From Pterobdella sp. o SKG-2022 (Eukaryota; Annelida; Clitellata; Hirudinida; Piscicolidae): a DNA stretch of 64,000 nt. Below, one piece after another: positions 24,801 to 37,404 of this stretch. Under the pieces are notes generated by a model. The model searched no databases and was not told the DNA's origin. It was given only the letters and a program-made list of their open reading frames with translations. The translations under genes and the position numbers were made by a program. The stretch is taken from NCBI GenBank assembly GCA_964035795.1, contig OZ038321.1:28391022-28455021 (forward strand), given 5' to 3'. The first letter of the stretch is position 1, and each line of letters starts with the position of its first letter.

Positions 24801-27697
24801 ATGTTGGTTGGTTGTGATATAATTATGGTTGATGATGGTTGGTTGTGGTTCGATGTTGGTTTGTTGTGGTTTTATGTTGGTTGGTTGTGGTTTGATGTTG
24901 GTTGGTTGTGGCATGATGTTTGTGGGCTATGGCTTGATATTGGTTGGTTGTGGTTTGATGTTGGTTGGTTGTGGCTTGATGTTGGTTGGTTGTGAATTGA
25001 TTTTGGTTGATGTTGGTTGGTTGTGACTTGATTTTAGTTGATGTTGGTTGGTTGTGGCATGATGTTTGTGGGCTATGGCTTAATATTGGTTGGTTGTGGT
25101 TTGATGTTGGTTGGTGGTGGCTTGATGTTGGTTGGTTGTGATTTAATTATGGTTGATGATGGTTGGTTGTGGTTTGATGTTGGTTTGTTGTGGTTTGCTG
25201 TTGGTTGGTTGTGGCATGATGTTTGTGGGCTATGGCTTGCTATTGGTTGGTTGTGATTGGATGTTGGTTGGTTGTGGCTTGATGTTGGTTGGTTGTGGCA
25301 TGATGTTTGTGAGCTATGGCTTGATATTGGTTGGTTGTGATTGGATGTTGGTTGGTTGTGGCTTGATGTTGGTTGGTTGTGGCATGATGTTTGTGAGCTA
25401 TGGCTTGATATTGGTTGGTTGTGGTTTGATGTTGGTTGGTTGTGGTTTGATGTTGTTTGGTTGTGGCGTGATGTTGGTTGGTTGTGGTTTAGTTGTGGTT
25501 TGATGTTGGTTGGTTGTGGCTTGATGTTGGTTGGTTGTTGCTTGATGTTGGTTGGTTGTGACTTGATTTTGGTTAATGTTGGTTGGTTGTGGCATGATGT
25601 TTGTGGGCTATGGTTTGATATTGGTTGGTTGTGGTTTGATGTTGGTTGGTTGTGACTTGATGTTGGTTTGTTGTGGTTTGGTGTTTGTTGGTTGTGGTTT
25701 GAAGTTGATTGGTTGGTTGTGGCTTGATGTTGATTGGTTGTGGCTTGATGTTGGTTGGGTGTGATTTGATGCTAGTTGGTTGTGGCTTAAAGTTGGTTGG
25801 CTGTGGTTTGATGTTGGTGGGTTGTGGTTTGATGATGGTTAGTTGTGGTATGATGCTGGTTGGTTGTGGCTCGATGTTAGGTGGTAGTGGTTTGATAATG
25901 GTTGGTTGTGATTGGATGTTGGTTGGTTGTGGCTTGATGTTGGGTGGTTGTGATTTGATTTTGTTTGATGTTGGTTGGTTGTGGCATGATGTTGGTTGGT
26001 TGTGATTTTATTTTGGTTGATGTTGGTTGGTTGTGGCTTGATGTTAGTTGGTTGTGGTTTGATGTTGGTTTGGTTGTGGTTTGATGTTGGTTGGTTGTGG
26101 CTTGATGTTGGTTGGTTGTGGTTTGATGTTGGTTGGTTGTGGCTTGATGTTGGTTGGTTGTGGCTTGATGTTGGTTGGTTGTGGCTTGATGTTGGTTGGT
26201 TGTGATTTGATTTTGTTTGATGTTGGTTGGTTGTGGCATGATGTTGGTTGGTTGTGATTTTATTTTGGTTGATGTTGGTTGGTTGTGGTTTGATGTTGGT
26301 TGGTTGTGGCTTGATGTTGGTTGGTTGTGATTTAATTATGGTTGATGATGGTTGGTTGTGGTTTGATGTTGGTTTGTTGTGGTTTTATGTTGGTTGGTTG
26401 TGGTTTGATGTTGGTTGGTTGTGGTTTGATGTTGGTTGGTTGTGGTTTGTTGTTCGGTTGGTTGTGGTTAGATGATGGTAAGTTGTGGTCTGATGCTGGT
26501 TGTTTGTGGCTTGATGTTGGTTAGTTGTGGTTTGATGCTGGTGGGCTATGGCATGTTTGTTTGTTGTGGCTTGATGTTGGCTGGTTGTGGCTTGATGTTG
26601 GTTGGTTGTGGTTTGATGTTGGCTGGTTGTGGCTTGATGTTGGTTGGTTGGGGCTTGATGTTGGTTGGTTGGGGCTTGATGTTGGTTGGTTGTAACTTGT
26701 TTTGGTTGATGTTGATTGGTTGTGGCTTGATGTTAGATATTTTTTGCTTGATTTTGGTTGGTAGTGGTTTGATATTGGTTGGTTGTGGATTGATGTTGTT
26801 TGGTTGTGACTTGATTTTGGTTGATTTTTGTTCGTTGTGACTTGATTTGGGTTTGATGTTAGTTGGTTTTGGCTTGATGTTGATTGGTTGTGGCTTGATC
26901 TTGGTTTATTGTAGTTTTATGTTGGTTGGTTGTAGCTTAATATTGTTTGGTTGGGGCTTGATGTTGGTTGGTTGTAACTTGTTTTGGTTGATGTTGATTG
27001 GTTGTGGCTTGATGTTAGATGGTTTTTGCTTGATTTTGGTTGGTAGTGGTTTGATATTAGTTGGTTGTGGATTGATGTTGGTTGGTTGTGGCTTGATGTT
27101 GGTTAATTGTGGTTTGATGTTGTTTGGTTATGGTTTGATGTTGGTTAGTTGTGGTTTGATGTTGGCTGGTTGTGGCTTGATGTTGGTTGTTTGTGGTTTG
27201 ATGTTGTTTGGTTATGGTTTGATGTTGGTTAGTTGTGGTATGATGTTGGTTGGTTGTGGCTTGATGTTGGTTGTTTGTGGTTTGATGTTGGCTGGTTGGG
27301 GCTTGATGTTGGTTCATTGTGGCTTGATGTTAGATGATTTTTGCTTGATTTTGGTTGGTATTGGTTTGATATTGGGGGTTGTGGCTTGGTGTTGGTTGGT
27401 TGTGGCTTAATGTGGGTTGGTTGTGGTTTGATGTTGGTTAGTTGTGGTTTGATGTTGGTTAGTTGTGGTTTGATGCTCGTGGGCTATGGCTTGATGTTGG
27501 TGGGTTGTGGTTTGATGTTGGTTAGTTGTGGTTTGATGTTGGTTAGTTGTAGTTTGATGCTCGTGGGCTATGGCTTGATGTTGGTGGGTTGTGGTTTGAT
27601 GTTGGTTAGTTGTGGTTTGATGTTGGTTAGTTGTAGTTTGATGCTCGTGGGCTATGGCTTGATGTTGGTGGGTTGTGGTTTGATGTTGGTTGCTTGT
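21872..27697. repeat. 5.8-kb minisatellite, 21-bp unit TTGATGTTGGTTGGTTGTGGC
   Basis: About 270-280 tandem variants of one 21-bp unit, G/T-rich throughout on the plus strand. Because 21 is divisible by three, many frames stay open (LMLVGCG repeats on plus, QPTNIKP repeats on minus); they are not genes. Variants are arranged in higher-order blocks: sequence around 22507-23030 recurs 1377 bp further on, and sequence around 22846-23475 recurs 2730 bp further on with almost no change. The 3' third (about 26580-27690) is more divergent and contains its own blocks with GCTCGTGGGCTATGG. Confidence 0.97.
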
Positions 27698-29460
27698 TTG
27701 ACAAATGTTTGATTTTTAATTTTCCAATAACTTTTTTTTCTAATTAATAAAAATTTCAGTTTCGAACAAAAAAGGAAATCATTAAGTTTGAAACTTATAT
27801 AATTTATTGGAAAGAGTATTCCAGAAACATCTTGTGCACATTTTTCAAAATTTTTTTTTTTTGAATTTCGAATGGAAGCAGTTTTCAAATGCATCTTTTT
27901 TTCCAAAAATTTTTATTTCCGACGTTTACAGTCAACACATTTTAAGTTACTTCATGTATTGTTAAACTTTTAATTTTTCGAGCCAAACGTAAATATCCAA
28001 ATGAAAACACTTTTAGGAGTTTGTTTTATTCAAGTAAGGATGATGTAAGTAAGTTCATCTTACGAAAAACTTCATGAAATAAAATAAACTTCCAAAATTG
28101 TTTTTATTTGATTCTTCATGTATTAGACTTGCAAGATGATGAAAAAAGTGATTTAAGCGATATTTGAGAGATCGTTTTCATTTTCTTCCTCACATCGCAT
28201 AGGCCATAAACAAATTTCACTTTTGACAAATTTTAGTTGTATCAAATAGAACCTGCAAAACCAAGATACTTCACAGAGTGTAAAAGATTGAAGAAATTTG
28301 AGACGATCAAAAAACGTGTGGCGTCGAGATATAGAAACAGAGTTCAAGACTGAGTAGATCTGGCGCTGGTTGCTCCACAAATCAGACTTCTTTCTTGTCA
28401 ACCAAACTACTAGTCTTTGATGAAGAAAAGTTTTTATTTTGTACACGTAAGAAGTTAAGTTTAAGTGCCAAGTATTCGATCGGGTTAACAACCTAGGTTT
28501 CTGTTGAGCAATAATTTGAAAGTTGAGTCTTATATCTCCACAGTTTAAATTCATGAATTTTGAATAATGATTTGAGATAACTTCATCGAGAGTAAATTTT
28601 AATCTCATTTATGAAATGAATTTGGATAACAACAGAATCATATCTAGGTTCTGATTTGAAGAAAAGTGTTTCATCGAAAACAGATAAGAATAATGTTCTA
28701 TATTTTTTTTCTTGCAAGTTTCTTCAATTTTTTACTATATATTGAAGAAATTTTTTCATAAGGTTTTTGAATTAGTGTCTAAGTCTCCATTATTATGCAA
28801 ATGAGATCTACAGTCACTTGGTGCTGTCTCCATGTGTCCACCATAGAGTCAGTTTGGTTGGTTGGAATTGAAAGAAGCCTGACGGAGTTTTAAACTTTTT
28901 TAAAATCTTTTTAAAAGTTTTTTTAAAAAATCTTTAGAAAAAATATGTTTCAAATGTGCCACAAATAACTGCAAGCAATTTAAAAAATACATGTCTCTAA
29001 AAATTTAATTGATTAGTTTTTCTTTTAAAATAATTTCAAAAGTTTTCCAACTTGTTTTCGAATTCGACGTAAAAGCCAGCTTCAAGCGATATTTTTTTCA
29101 GTTCGGAATTTTTGATTTCGAGTCGATTTAAACTTCTCACCCATGGGGGCGATGTAAACTCACCTTACACAAGTCCACTGCATCTATGCCACAACACGTT
29201 TCAATTCTTGGGAAGAGATTTTATCGAAAGACTAAGTTATCTTTCGAATAACTTACTTTGCTTTGATGTACATGCAGAATATTTTATTATGCAAGTCTTT
29301 ATATAAAAATACTTCGTATTATTTCCACAAAGTTCAAAACTATTGAGAACTTTGGTTTCACATGTTACTCTCTAAACCATAAGTATTTTTAAAAGCGTGC
29401 AACATGAACCATAAATAGCACCTACTCCGTGATTGTGTTAAGCAGGCGTGGAGGTTTGAG
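27698..29460. other. Intergenic, no supported gene
   Basis: AT-rich. A minus-strand frame at 28153-28608 (151 codons) has no recognised similarity and no start context. At 28040-28065 GTAAGTTCATCTTAC followed by GAAAAACTTC is a further copy of the double-hairpin motif. Confidence 0.45.
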
Positions 29461-29470
29461 ATTGGGAGTA

Positions 29471-29657
29471 ATAGAAGAAGGGGAAGGCCAAGGTTAGCTT
29501 GAAAAGGTAAGATGGAAAACCTTTGTCGTAGGCTTGGGGTAGGTCTTGAAGATGCCCATGACAGGGTGAAATGGAGAGGGAGGGTTAGGTCATGAAAAGA
29601 AGTCCGTTACCCCTTGGAAGAAGAGAAGATGCTGACTATAATAAAATGATAATGATA
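29471..29657 (+). mobile_element. 3' end of a non-LTR retrotransposon (LINE), 5'-truncated
   Basis: From 29475 one frame reads RRGRPRLA, an in-frame TGA, then KGKMENLCRRLGVGLEDA and HDRVKWRGRVRS before a stop. The GRPR...W...EDAxDRxxWR pattern is the usual C-terminus of LINE reverse-transcriptase ORFs. It is followed by a short untranslated end and an AATAAAATGATAATGAT tail. The fragment is dead: the 5' part is missing and the stop breaks it. Confidence 0.65.
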
Positions 29658-29936
29658 CTGGTCCACACCTGGGTCATGCTTCGAATTGAAGACCTCCGTG
29701 CAGTGTCACCTTATTTCAGCCTCACCAAGTATTTAGTTGAAAACTTTCACAATTAAATTTTTGTTTTGCGTTGATTTTACTGAGTTAAATCTATGTATAT
29801 TTCTAATTGCGATTATTGTTCATTTCAATGTTTTAATATTCTAGATATTTTCAAAAATTTTAAAGTTCAAAAAACAAGAATGCTTTTAAATTTATTTATT
29901 CTATGAATTTAACTCAAAATGTCTGAAACTTCAAAT

Positions 29937-31220
29937 TTATTTGTCGAGGTTCTTTTTGATGAAGTCTTTGAAGAAAGAAGTCCTAGAGTACACAGAGGGG
30001 TAGTTGGTGTTGCACTGTCCAAAAATGTTGCTCACTCCCCATGATGTCACACCAGCCAAGATGTGCTTGCCTTTGTACTCGCAGGTCATTGGACCACCAC
30101 TGTCACCCTGGATGATGAATGGAGGAGTGGTGATTGAATAATGAATAGAAAAAATGAAAATGAATAAATGGATGAACGACGGCAGTGAAAGGAGGACATA
30201 CACTGCATGATCCGCGGGAAGGTTGGTAGGCGCAGATGTGGCCAGCGTAGATGGTGGCAGATGGAAGAGTTTTTGTCTGGCACTCAGCATTGCTGATGAT
30301 GTCGAGGGAAGCTTTTTTCAAAGGGTCTGACACCTGGTTGAGCTCAGCTGTGATGGAGGTTATATAATGATAGTCACTGAATCAGCGTGTATAATGTGAA
30401 TGATTTACTTCTTCCCCATCCAGTCAAGAAGCATTTTTGTCCAGCGAAAGTGACTTTGTCATCATCGTTCCATGAAATGGGCTGAATTTTATCGTTAAAG
30501 GTGATGGGGGTTTCGAAAGTGAGAACTGCAATGTCGTCACTGAAAGTGGCAGGTCCTTGGTTCCAGGTAGGGTGCTGTGAATGTTTCGTGTTTTGGAAAT
30601 TATAAATGAATAAATGAATAAAAATAAACTCACCAAAACGACTTTCTTGACGATGGTGGTTTGAGTTTCGTTTTTTTCAGACCTTTTGTGAACTCCTGCA
30701 GACAACCTAATGTCTTTGGCAGGTCTGCAAGAGATTGATGTCACATTAAAAAATTTATATTGCACTGATGTAAAATAATTCAAAATGTACGGACCCAGAG
30801 TCTACACAGTGAGCTGCGGTGAGAGCTTGTGTTTTGCTGAGAAGGACAGCTCCGCAGGCGAATGACCAAGATCCACTTCTGAACTTCTCAAGCAAAAGTT
30901 GGTGGGGGAATTCTCCTTGCTAGAATAAATCAATTTTTAAAATTTATCAATAAAATTGAATTTATTAACTTTTTGGCATAAAATTATATTTTGTTGACGT
31001 TTTCAGATAGAGGAAGAACTCGCCTTGACAACTTCACCGTTGATGATGTAGGTGTCGAGAAGTAGTGATGGCTTACTTGGCAGAGCTGTAATAAGGATAC
31101 AATTAGTAATATTTTTATATGGTAGGTCAGTTTGAACAAATTTGAAGCTGCTTAGAACTGATGCAAATTACCGCAGGTGAGCTGGAGGGCAGCAAAGAGA
31201 ACAACAAAGATTGTCTTCAT
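29937..31220 (-). CDS. Secreted chymotrypsin-fold serine protease (S1A), copy A
   Basis: Secreted zymogen peptidase, probably digestive. Seven minus-strand exons: 31220-31172, 31085-31024, 30919-30795, 30724-30634, 30574-30409, 30347-30202 and 30107-29937, giving 810 nt and 269 residues (intron phases 1,0,2,0,1,0). Residues 1-16 form a signal peptide; the activation site is DTY-IINGE (about residue 29/30), with Tyr and not Arg/Lys before Ile. The triad is His74 (TAAHC), Asp123 (DDIAVL) and Ser216 (GDSGGP). The residue equivalent to chymotrypsin 189 is Gly (RGSCSGDSGG), 216 is Gly and 226 is Ser, so trypsin specificity is unlikely; a chymotrypsin- or brachyurin-like pocket fits better. Intron 2 uses a GC donor (AAG-GCGAGT) and intron 3 an unusual GTCCGT donor. 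It lies 3 kb downstream of its paralogue at 34.3-35.8 kb. Confidence 0.95.
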
Positions 31221-31258
31221 TTTGGTGGTTCACTTAGTTTTTTCTTTTCATTCGCGGT

Positions 31259-31266
31259 TATTTATA
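31259..31266 (-). promoter_or_regulatory. TATA box of protease A
   Basis: TATAAATA on the minus strand, about 40 nt upstream of the start codon, implying a very short 5' untranslated region. Confidence 0.7.
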
Positions 31267-31301
31267 CTGATTTAGAAAAAATAAAATCTACTTTCGATAA
31301 A

Positions 31302-31308
31302 CTTATCT
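31302..31308 (-). promoter_or_regulatory. AGATAAG (GATA-factor type) site upstream of protease A
   Basis: AGATAAG on the minus strand about 80 nt upstream of ATG; a second GATA lies just beside it in the opposite sense. GATA factors drive gut genes in many animals, so a gut enhancer role is inferred, not shown. Confidence 0.4.
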
Positions 31309-31491
31309 TTCAAAAACAATGCAGTTATCTGATAGTTCTCAAAAGTTAGCCTTTTAAAAATGAAATCCACTCAAGCACTTTTCATATCAGCTGAAAAGAG
31401 TGAATAAAATGTTTCGTGAAATGAGAAAATGAATATGAGCTGAAGATTAGCTAGTAGTTGTCTTTACTATAGTTCTTATAGCTCAAAATAT

Positions 31492-31544
31492 AGACCAATC
31501 AATTGCACAACCGAAACCCTAGGTAGGGACGATCAAATGGTCGC
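31492..31544 (+). mobile_element. SINE body fragment (same family as 17.3 kb)
   Basis: ACCAATCAATTGCACAACCG and AAACCCTAGGTAGGGACG then ATCAAATGGTCGCC align with the body of the SINE at 17251-17418 and with 52440-52511. The head is missing, and its 3' end runs directly into the (TTAC)n array. Confidence 0.7.
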
Positions 31545-33061
<1,517 letters not shown>

Positions 33062-33067
33062 TATACC

Positions 33068-33225
33068 TCAGTGTCGAAGAGGTTTTAAACCACGTCAGCT
33101 TCCAACCACAAAGCGTTTCGAGAATCTATCCATCATTTATCACTGCTCACCAAAAGTCACAAACAACTCGAAGCTACAAGTTTCTTTCAATACTCGTTCC
33201 AAAGAGTGTCGGAAGAGTTTTTGTA
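33068..33225. repeat. Dispersed 160-bp repeat, copy 2
   Basis: Partner of the segment at 12584-12750 in the same orientation, with scattered substitutions and small indels. It is followed by a short ACAACAACAACAA run. Confidence 0.75.
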
Positions 33226-33570
33226 AATTGGTGCTCAACAACAACAACAACAATCAGCATTACCACCAACAACATTATCCTCTTTCAGTTCTACTTCTTC
33301 ATTATCATCATCATTAACAGTATCCTCAACCATTCAAACAAATGCAAACATTTAGCTAATTAGCCTTTCAAATGTTATAATAGAATCTTTCAATCTTTCC
33401 CTTCATCACAAAAATGAAAGTTAATTCTAAAATAAAAAAGTTATTTTTTTTCTTGACCAATGACAAATGATTGTTAGACAGTGACATTTATCGAAATTAT
33501 TGAACTTTGTGAATTGGTACTTATGAGTCTGCTTTGGCAATCGACCTGAAGCTTTTTTCATTCATTCAAA

Positions 33571-33930
33571 ATGCAACTTTTCCAAAGTTCATGCAACTTT
33601 TCCAAAGTTCATGCAACTTTTCCAAAGTTCATGCAACTTTTCCAAAGTTCATGCAACTTTTCCAAAGTTCATGCAACTTTTCCAAAGTTCATGCAACTTT
33701 TCCAAAGTTCATGCAACTTTTCCAAAGTTCATGCAACTTTTCCAAAGTTCATGCAACTTTTCCAAAGTTCATGCAACTTTTCCAAAGTTCATGCAACTTT
33801 TCCAAAGTTCATGCAACTTTTCCAAAGTTCATGCAACTTTTCCAAAGTTCATGCAACTTTTTCAAAGTTCATGCAACTTTTCCAAAGTTCATGCAACTTT
33901 CCCAAAGTTCATACAACTTTTCGCAATTCA
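33571..33930. repeat. 20-bp tandem repeat, 18 copies, first 14 identical
   Basis: The unit is ATGCAACTTTTCCAAAGTTC. Units 15, 17 and 18 carry changes. Each unit contains the inverted repeat AACTTT-TCC-AAAGTT, and unit junctions form AAGTT-CATGC-AACTT. The 160-residue open frames are repeat artefacts. Confidence 0.97.
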
Positions 33931-34286
33931 AACCCAAATTGTCGAGTGAAGTTACTTTTCGCATTTGATATATCTGTTTATGAATCTTCCAGATTCAGAA
34001 ACAGGATCATCTATTATGAACTCGATCAGTGTGGATGGAGCTTTGACTTATAATTGGTTCTGAATTGTTTTGGTTTCACTGCTCACCTTGTGGTCATTTT
34101 ATGTGTTTTGAGTGTTCATCGTTTATAAACGCAGTATAATGGCCTTTAGTAAAGAAATATAATTTGAAATATCCCTTCATATATATAAAAACTTTGCTCA
34201 ACTTATGAACTTTCTTGTTTGTTTTAATATACTGTGACACATATGTTTTTTAGCTTTTATTTCAAAATAAGAGATACAGGAATGAA

Positions 34287-35846
34287 TCATTCTATGAGGT
34301 TTTCCTCAAAAAAGTCCTTGAAGTACGAGACTCTGGCGTAAGCAGAAGGAAGTCTGGGGTTGCATTTGAGCAGCATGTGCACCCATGAAGCCACTCCTAC
34401 CAAGATATGTTTGCCTCCTCTCTTGCAGGTCAGAGGACCTCCACTGTCACCCTGTTGTCAATCAGACGATGGTGAAAGTGGTGATGACGTTCGAATTAGT
34501 GGGCGTTCAGAATTTAATTTTTATGTTTGAATGTCTATGATTGAGAATTCATGTTTGAATAATCAAGTACTCACACTGCAAGCCCCGTAGAGAGGCTCCC
34601 ACACACAAACATGGCCTCCGTAGATGCTGGCTGATGTTTTTTGTTGGCATGCGACGTTGGAGATAACATTAATGTTGGCTTTTTGCAGGGTGTTTGAAAC
34701 TTCGTTGTCTTGTTCTGTTCCAAAAAAAATATATTTTTATTTGAAAATAAAGCTTATTGTTTGTGAAAACGCTTGTACTAGAAAAAGTTATACTGATTAT
34801 TCCAAAAGATAGACATATAAAATGAGGCACGGACTTTTTCCCCACCCACTGATGACACACTTCTCGTCTGCAAAGGTGTCACTGTCGTTTTTGTTCCACA
34901 CAACTGGCTGCACGTTCTTGCTGAACTTGACTGGAGTGGTGAAGGTAATGACAGCAACGTCATCACTGAAGGTTGCACTTCCCTGGTTCCAGGTCGGGTG
35001 CTGATTTCATATTTAATTTTTGTTATTATAGAGAATAATTTTCAAGCTGGTTTTTTTAATCCAATCTCACTATGAATCAAGAAAATTTGAAATGCTGTTA
35101 AAATTTGAAGATTCGTATGCATGTGGTGAAAACAACTAAAAAGTCTGACGACAAAAAACAAAATTCAAAAAGTATTCAAACTGAATATTCTCAAAAAAAT
35201 TGTGACCAAAATTTTTATGATCATGATTAAACACGCCAACCCACCACCACAATCTTTTTGACGTTGAGGGTTTGGGAACCGTTCCTATCGGCCCTGTCGT
35301 GGAGACCTGCCACCAATCGGATGCTGTCTGGGGTGCTGTTAAAAATGCAATTTTTCAAGTGTATGAATGAAATACATTTGGATGGACGAACCTTGTGTCG
35401 ACACAGTGGGCAGCTGTGATAGCTTGCCACTTGTTCACGAGTATTGATCCACACGTGAAACTGTAGGATGAGTCCTTCTTTCTCTCCATCATCAGTTGGT
35501 GAGGCAGTTCTCCAACCTGTGAAAGTGAGAAGTGATGCGGTTGTTGGTTGTTGAGTATGATAGTTGATTGGTTAGTGAAAGGAACAAATGTTGTAGATGT
35601 AATGATGGAATATGAATTTCCGTTATTAGTTGAACGTGGAACTCACTTTGGCTTCTTGGCCATTGACGATGAACGGGTCAAAAGAAAAGGATGGCTTGTT
35701 TGGATTGCTTGGCAAAGCTGTGATAAAAGTATAATGTTTTACATTTTTAATTTTTCCTCCAATAATTAAAACAAAATGTTATAGGTAAACGGACCATAGC
35801 TGAGTTGCAAGAGAGCAGTAAGGACGATAGCAATGGTGGTCTTCAT
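34287..35846 (-). CDS. Secreted chymotrypsin-fold serine protease (S1A), copy B
   Basis: Paralogue of copy A, with the same 7-exon structure and identical intron phases: 35846-35795, 35717-35647, 35516-35392, 35335-35245, 35000-34835, 34714-34575 and 34451-34287. It is also exactly 269 residues. The signal peptide is residues 1-17; the activation site reads DPF-IVNGQ (Phe before Ile). Triad: His79 (TAAHC), Asp127 (DDVAVI) and Ser218 (GDSGGP). Position 189 equivalent is Gly (YGACSGDSGG) and position 216 is Val (ASWV), where Val216 is typical of elastases, so the pocket should be smaller than in copy A. Introns 1 and 5 use GTCCGT donors. Probably a secreted digestive enzyme; non-tryptic specificity is inferred from the pocket residues. 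Confidence 0.95.
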
Positions 35847-35878
35847 TTTGTTTGTTTGGAGTTCTTCAACCTTGCACC

Positions 35879-35885
35879 TTTTATA
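35879..35885 (-). promoter_or_regulatory. TATA box of protease B
   Basis: TATAAAA on the minus strand about 33 nt upstream of ATG, a similar spacing to copy A. Confidence 0.7.
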
Positions 35886-35974
35886 AAACTCCTTTATCTC
35901 ACATTCTTTCAAAGTGTTGGAATATTTCACATACTTCAACGTTCATGATGAATATTTTAAACAAAGAATGAATC

Positions 35975-35981
35975 CTTATCT
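35975..35981 (-). promoter_or_regulatory. AGATAAG (GATA-factor type) site upstream of protease B
   Basis: AGATAAG on the minus strand about 130 nt upstream of ATG; a GAGATAAAG lies closer, at about 35888-35896. The same motif class precedes copy A. Confidence 0.35.
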
Positions 35982-35989
35982 TCAAGAGG

Positions 35990-36725
35990 CTCTCTAGATT
36001 GGTTCCTATCGAATGAGATGATAAAAGAATTAAAGAAGAAAGAAAAAATTAGTTAAGTGACAATTTGCTTTAATTATAGTTATATAATTTTTGAATGATA
36101 TTTTTAGATCATATCTTACGATTTCATAAGCTTGTTTAGAATTATATATTCAATATGTAGTCTTGTTGAAAATAAAACTTCGAGTTTCATTCAATTGGGT
36201 TCAAGGATTTATGGGAAATACATTGAAGTCCAATGATTAGCGCTTTTAACATTTTGCTTTTTTATATTTTATTAATAAAATTTCTTTTTTTTTTGAAAAT
36301 TCTTTTAAAAACAAAATTTTTAAAAATTTAAAAGTAACTGACTTTTTGAAATATTTCTTTATGCCCATTTACCACATTTTTATCTAAATATTTTCACGCT
36401 AAACGTCAATGTCCAAGCAAAAAACAATTGAGTATCTAATTCACGTGTCATAGTATTTTTCAACTCTGTTTCATCTCAACTCTATGGCCACAGGCTTTCT
36501 TGCAGACCAAAAAATTTCATAATGAACACAAACCTTGATGAAGTTTCATAGCCTAAATCAAATTGCAAGGTCAACAAACACAAAGCATTTATTAAAAAAA
36601 AACACGAAGCTTTTTGTAAGACTAGCTTAAATTTCGTGAACGATTAATTTTTAAAAATTTTTAGCTGGAAATATTTAACGAAAGTTTTTATTGGAAGTTG
36701 AATGGCAGGAAAATAAAAACGATAG
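35990..36725. other. Intergenic between protease B and adenylate kinase
   Basis: AT-rich spacer holding the divergent upstream regions of the two genes. On the minus strand near 36610, ACAAAAAGCTTCGTG resembles the second half of the double-hairpin motif. Confidence 0.5.
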
Positions 36726-36733
36726 TGACGTCA
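36726..36733. promoter_or_regulatory. CRE palindrome TGACGTCA upstream of adenylate kinase
   Basis: A perfect cAMP-response-element consensus about 90 nt before the start codon. A binding role is inferred only from the match and position. Confidence 0.45.
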
Positions 36734-36822
36734 TATGAAGTTAATATTGAGTTAAACAAAAACAAAATAGTAAAAAAGAAAGACTAAAACCATACTTGAA
36801 AATTTTTAATTAAAAAATAAAA

Positions 36823-37404
36823 ATGGCGGCTGAACTGGCTCAGACGAAGTTCTACCTGGTGATTGGTGGACCCGGATGTGGAAAGGGCACCCAGTGTGAG
36901 AAGATCAGAGACAGCTACAAACTCACACACATTTCCACAGGAGACCTCATTCGTAGTGAGATCGAGAAAAACACTTCTATCAGCAAACAGGTGAAGGACT
37001 TGACTTCTCAAGGAAAACTGATCCCCAACCATCTCATGTTTGAAATTCTCAAGAAGCACCTCATTGAGAAGGTCAAAAGCTCCAACGGCTTCTTGATCGA
37101 TGGTTTCCCCAGAGAAATCAGCCAAGCTGTTGATTTCGAAAAGACGATCGCTAAAGCCACAAAAGTGCTGCACTTCAAAGTGTCAGACCAAACGATGAAG
37201 GAGCGCCTGCTGTCTAGAGCGAAGACCAGTGGTCGAGCAGACGACACGGAGGCAGTCATTCTGGACCGCATCAAGACCCACAACACGAACATCAAACCCA
37301 TCCTCGATTACTTCACCAAGCAGAAAACACTGTTTGAAATATCTGCAGAGGGGAATGTTAATGAAGTTTATGCACAGACAAAGGCTGTCATGGACAAGAA
37401 GTAA
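36823..37404 (+). CDS. AK1: Adenylate kinase, AK1 type, intronless
   Basis: Cytosolic nucleoside monophosphate kinase (ATP + AMP = 2 ADP), important for energy balance in muscle and other tissue. The 193-residue length matches the AK1 family. P-loop GGPGCGKGTQ at 15-24 (the usual Ser is Cys), NMP-binding STGDLIRSE at 38-46, GFLIDGFPRE at 89-98 and LID core SGRADD at 136-141. STGDL and the AEG motif near the C-terminus favour adenylate kinase over UMP-CMP kinase. The ATG sits in AAAAATGG. One exon encodes the whole protein while other genes here are split, so a retrocopy is possible, but there is no poly(A) scar or decay. The stop codon overlaps a good donor sequence (AAGAA-GTAAGTG). Confidence 0.95.
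   Translation: MAAELAQTKFYLVIGGPGCGKGTQCEKIRDSYKLTHISTGDLIRSEIEKNTSISKQVKDLTSQGKLIPNHLMFEILKKHLIEKVKSSNGFLIDGFPREISQAVDFEKTIAKATKVLHFKVSDQTMKERLLSRAKTSGRADDTEAVILDRIKTHNTNIKPILDYFTKQKTLFEISAEGNVNEVYAQTKAVMDKK

Noticed and set aside
21826..27410. Many overlapping LMLVGCG and QPTNIKP reading frames up to 187 codons
   Set aside because: Consequence of a 21-bp repeat without stops; no start context, splice sites or non-repeat sequence.
28153..28608. 151-codon minus frame
   Set aside because: No family, no start or splice context, and composition equal to the AT-rich background.
33534..34053. 160-codon frame of HATFPKFMQLFQSSC repeats
   Set aside because: 20-bp repeat read through three codon phases; not a protein gene.
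36784..37301. Minus-strand frames of 97-129 codons
   Set aside because: Antisense shadows of the adenylate kinase exon.
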